Assembly: GCA_027405735.1 (NCBI GenBank) | Contig: JAPEHQ010000013.1 | Coordinates: 372,001-436,000 of the forward strand | Direction of reading: 5' to 3' | Source of the DNA: Mucor racemosus | Lineage: Eukaryota; Mucoromycota; Mucoromycetes; Mucorales; Mucoraceae | Length of the DNA: 64,000 bases | The notes under the pieces: model-generated | The model's input: the letters and a program-made list of their open reading frames with translations, nothing else | Database searches by the model: none | What the model was told of the DNA's origin: nothing | Shown: piece after piece, positions 62,143 to 64,000 of the stretch | How the letters are laid out: the number at the start of each line of letters is the position of its first letter | How positions within the stretch are numbered: the first letter of the stretch is position 1 | Translations under genes and position numbers: made by a program

Positions 62143-62671
62143 TGTTGTATTCCACCTACTAGTATCATACATTATCACCTTCTACAGTATCAATACATCT
62201 TACAATCTATTGACTACGACATGTATTGAAGTGCAAGTCTTGATATCGGATATAAGAAACTCCTAGCGTACCAAGTTTAATCCAGTAATTACCAAGAACG
62301 CTTGGACCTCAATTATGACACCACATTATTTCATCCCAGCAGTTAACCAATCAAGTAGTTATCAAATCAACATCCAAGCATATTTAGCACAGCATTGAAA
62401 CAACACAACTCACAAGCTCTGCAAGAACGGTTAAATTATGATTGATCCATTTCAATCCATAGATTACTATCAAACAGATCCAATAGTTCAATAGTGCCTT
62501 AAATTACATCTCAGGATCTCAATGTCTAATCAATATAAAAGGCCATACTTTTACATCTAAATAAACGATATCTTGTTTTTATTATACAGTTGAAGAACTG
62601 ATTAATTACTCATTCTTTTATAATTGTATTCTTTTTTAAGTACTATTTATCAATCCTGAAAATATACGACA
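62143..62671 (+). mobile_element. Solo LTR, family II (529 bp), TSD accca
   Basis: Starts TGTTGTATTCCACCTACTAG and ends ATACGACA, flanked by ACCCA at 62138-62142 and 62672-62676. A TATAAAAGG motif near 62536 and an AATAAACG signal near 62561 support plus orientation. The uninterrupted target (GTACCCACTTGATT) is seen in reverse complement in copy A near 887-900. Confidence 0.92.
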
Positions 62672-62804
62672 ACCCACTTGATTTAAGCTTATTACTGTAA
62701 ATATTTATACATGCTAATATGGTGTGGTAGTTTATTTGATGATAATATAGTCTTACTCTATAATTACTGCGTTAGAGGTAATTTACATTGGGTTTTATTC
62801 TTAC

Positions 62805-63005
62805 CTCACCAATATTATTATCATAAACATGGCCAGCACTGGAATCTATTGCCGCCTTTTTACCCTCTTTGTCCCAAGCCAATTTACTCAATGCTTTACC
62901 AGAACCAACTTAAGCAGCACTTACAATGATCGTCGGTATTTGCATTCAAATTCCATAAATTAAATTGACTGGTTCCATCACCAGTAGCATCAAATGTGTT
63001 GCCAG
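62805..63005 (-). pseudogene. Dynein intermediate chain fragment (last two WD40 repeats), decayed
   Basis: The minus strand reads GNTFDATGDGTSQFNLWNLN, ANTDDH, then, after a break, VGSGKALSKLAWDKEGKKAA, IDSSAGHVYDNNIGE and a donor GTAAG. This follows the known order of the cytoplasmic dynein intermediate chain end (F...DG.G...LWNLN.DTE, then ALN+..W...G+..A+GDS.G....YD+GE). A break with a stop between the two blocks makes it non-functional. It is the best preserved of the fragments in this repeat family. Confidence 0.75.
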
Positions 63006-63010
63006 CCTGC

Positions 63011-64000
63011 CTTATGATAAATATCAACAATCTAAAATCAAAAACATCCCATTGTCATTGTCATAATAAGCGATGAAAAGCTTGAATTTAATAATACATT
63101 AATAATATAAAACACAAGATGGTACTAATATTAGCATATGGTGAGTATTTAATATCTAAGTTTGATGAAGTATGCCTTTAAATCCTTTTGAAAATCCTAA
63201 GGCAAACACAACATCTTGGCCCTGTAATTTCTATCCATCAAAATGTTGCGATTTCCACTACTACGCAATGAACGCACCTTTTATCAATTTTGATCTCGAT
63301 GTAAATTGGGTATTAGTTTTTTACCAATTGTATTTTCTCTGATTCGTTAATATTCAGTTATATTGAACGATGGTTTGTAGTATTGCCAAAAAAAAAAAAA
63401 AAAGAATAAATGCGTCAAGTGTTTTCTGCATATCAAATTATGCAATTTAGTAGCAATGATTGCGTTTTGAACCTATTGATGTTAATAAGAATAGTTAATA
63501 CTTTCATTCAAAAGTAAGCTTTTTTGCTTTATACATTTACGTTTACCCATTCAATAAATGGCATTGCATTTATTATCCGTTATATCAATCAACCAACTTC
63601 ATCTTGATTCGATACATTTGGCAATTAAATGTCTAAATTACACTTGAGCCACCAGGTATCGCCACAAAAAAATCTCGTACAGGTAGACGAAGCATCATAA
63701 TTTGGATCATCTTTTTGTGGTCATAGATCTGAGCTCTCTCTCACATTTATATATCTCTGCATAAACCATCATATCTCTATCTGTTCAATTTAACTGAAAT
63801 GCGTTGAACGCCAACATCGTACTTGATAAAACACCTTACTTTATCGCGAGCCAACTCAACTAATTTGATGCTAGTTTAGCATCAACAGTTGAACCAGATA
63901 AATTTGAGATTAGACGATTCCTTTTAATAGCTTTGCATACCATCACGAGCTAATAATGGACCGTTATTATAGATACGATACGCTAAACAAGGATGGTGAG
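63011..64000. other. Unassigned sequence, possible decayed coding region at the end
   Basis: No intact gene. On the minus strand between about 63760 and 63970, interrupted frames read LARDGMQSY and VELARDKVRCFIKYDVGVQR. They look like remains of a protein (possibly a mobile-element gene), but no family is recognised. Confidence 0.3.

Larger units (their letters stand above)
60922..63010 (-). repeat. DIC-rep copy C, split by two solo LTRs
   Basis: Colinear with copy A reverse-complemented, in three pieces: 60922-61543, 62010-62142 and about 62672-63010. The two interruptions are solo LTRs with clean target duplications. This is the longest copy. It retains about 200 bp of dynein intermediate-chain coding sequence at its right end. 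Confidence 0.8.

Overview
The window looks like a piece of a Mucoromycota (probably Mucorales) nuclear genome. It is AT-rich, genes are split by many short introns of about 46-70 nt, proteins carry CAA/ACA-type low-complexity tracts, and the recognisable genes are typical fungal ones: cohesin Smc3, a MUB1/SamB-type MYND protein, an Nha1-type Na+/H+ antiporter, a GTPBP1/2-type GTPase, a RABL6-type GTPase and a kinesin-4-type motor. All function calls were made by reading motifs. No database search was run, and exon boundaries are hand-placed from frame continuity and GT/AG sites.

Layout. 1-5541 is a repeat graveyard: a dispersed repeat carrying a dynein intermediate-chain fragment, a solo LTR and an AT-rich interspersed repeat. 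5542-22036 is a compact gene island: membrane protein, Mgr3-like TPR protein, Rdx/SelW-like redox protein, small mitochondrial (MIC12-like) protein, septin-like GTPase with a C-terminal membrane segment, an unknown small protein, Smc3, a beta-trefoil/CipC-domain protein and the GTPBP-like GTPase. A Tc1/mariner relic lies at 9881-10010. 22472-35509 is the most striking structure: a near-identical inverted repeat of about 5.8 kb per arm around a 0.79 kb spacer, carrying a divergent pair of tRNA-Trp(CCA) genes. The right arm alone carries a 663 bp solo LTR with 5 bp target duplications. 36176-54436 is a second gene island: MUB1-like, Erf4-like, Nha1-like, an orphan, RABL6-like, a Ser-rich protein and the kinesin. 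It is interrupted at 42445-42915 by the decayed C-terminal part of a Fanzor/TnpB-like protein and at 44265-45270 by a second copy of the AT-rich repeat. 54721-60765 is an apparently intact Ty3/gypsy element on the minus strand, with a single gag-pol frame and a 4 bp target duplication. It is followed to about 63010 by another dynein-fragment repeat copy, itself interrupted by two solo LTRs of different families. The last kilobase is unassigned.

No single pathway links the genes. Several are arranged head-to-head with shared upstream regions (Mgr3-like/Rdx, Smc3/CipC-like, Erf4-like/Nha1-like, orphan/RABL6-like), and several converge tail-to-tail with very short gaps (26 bp at 6922-6947). The candidates for something new are the inverted-repeat locus with paired tRNA genes, the dispersed repeat family that carries a dynein intermediate-chain gene fragment, and the Fanzor-like relic.
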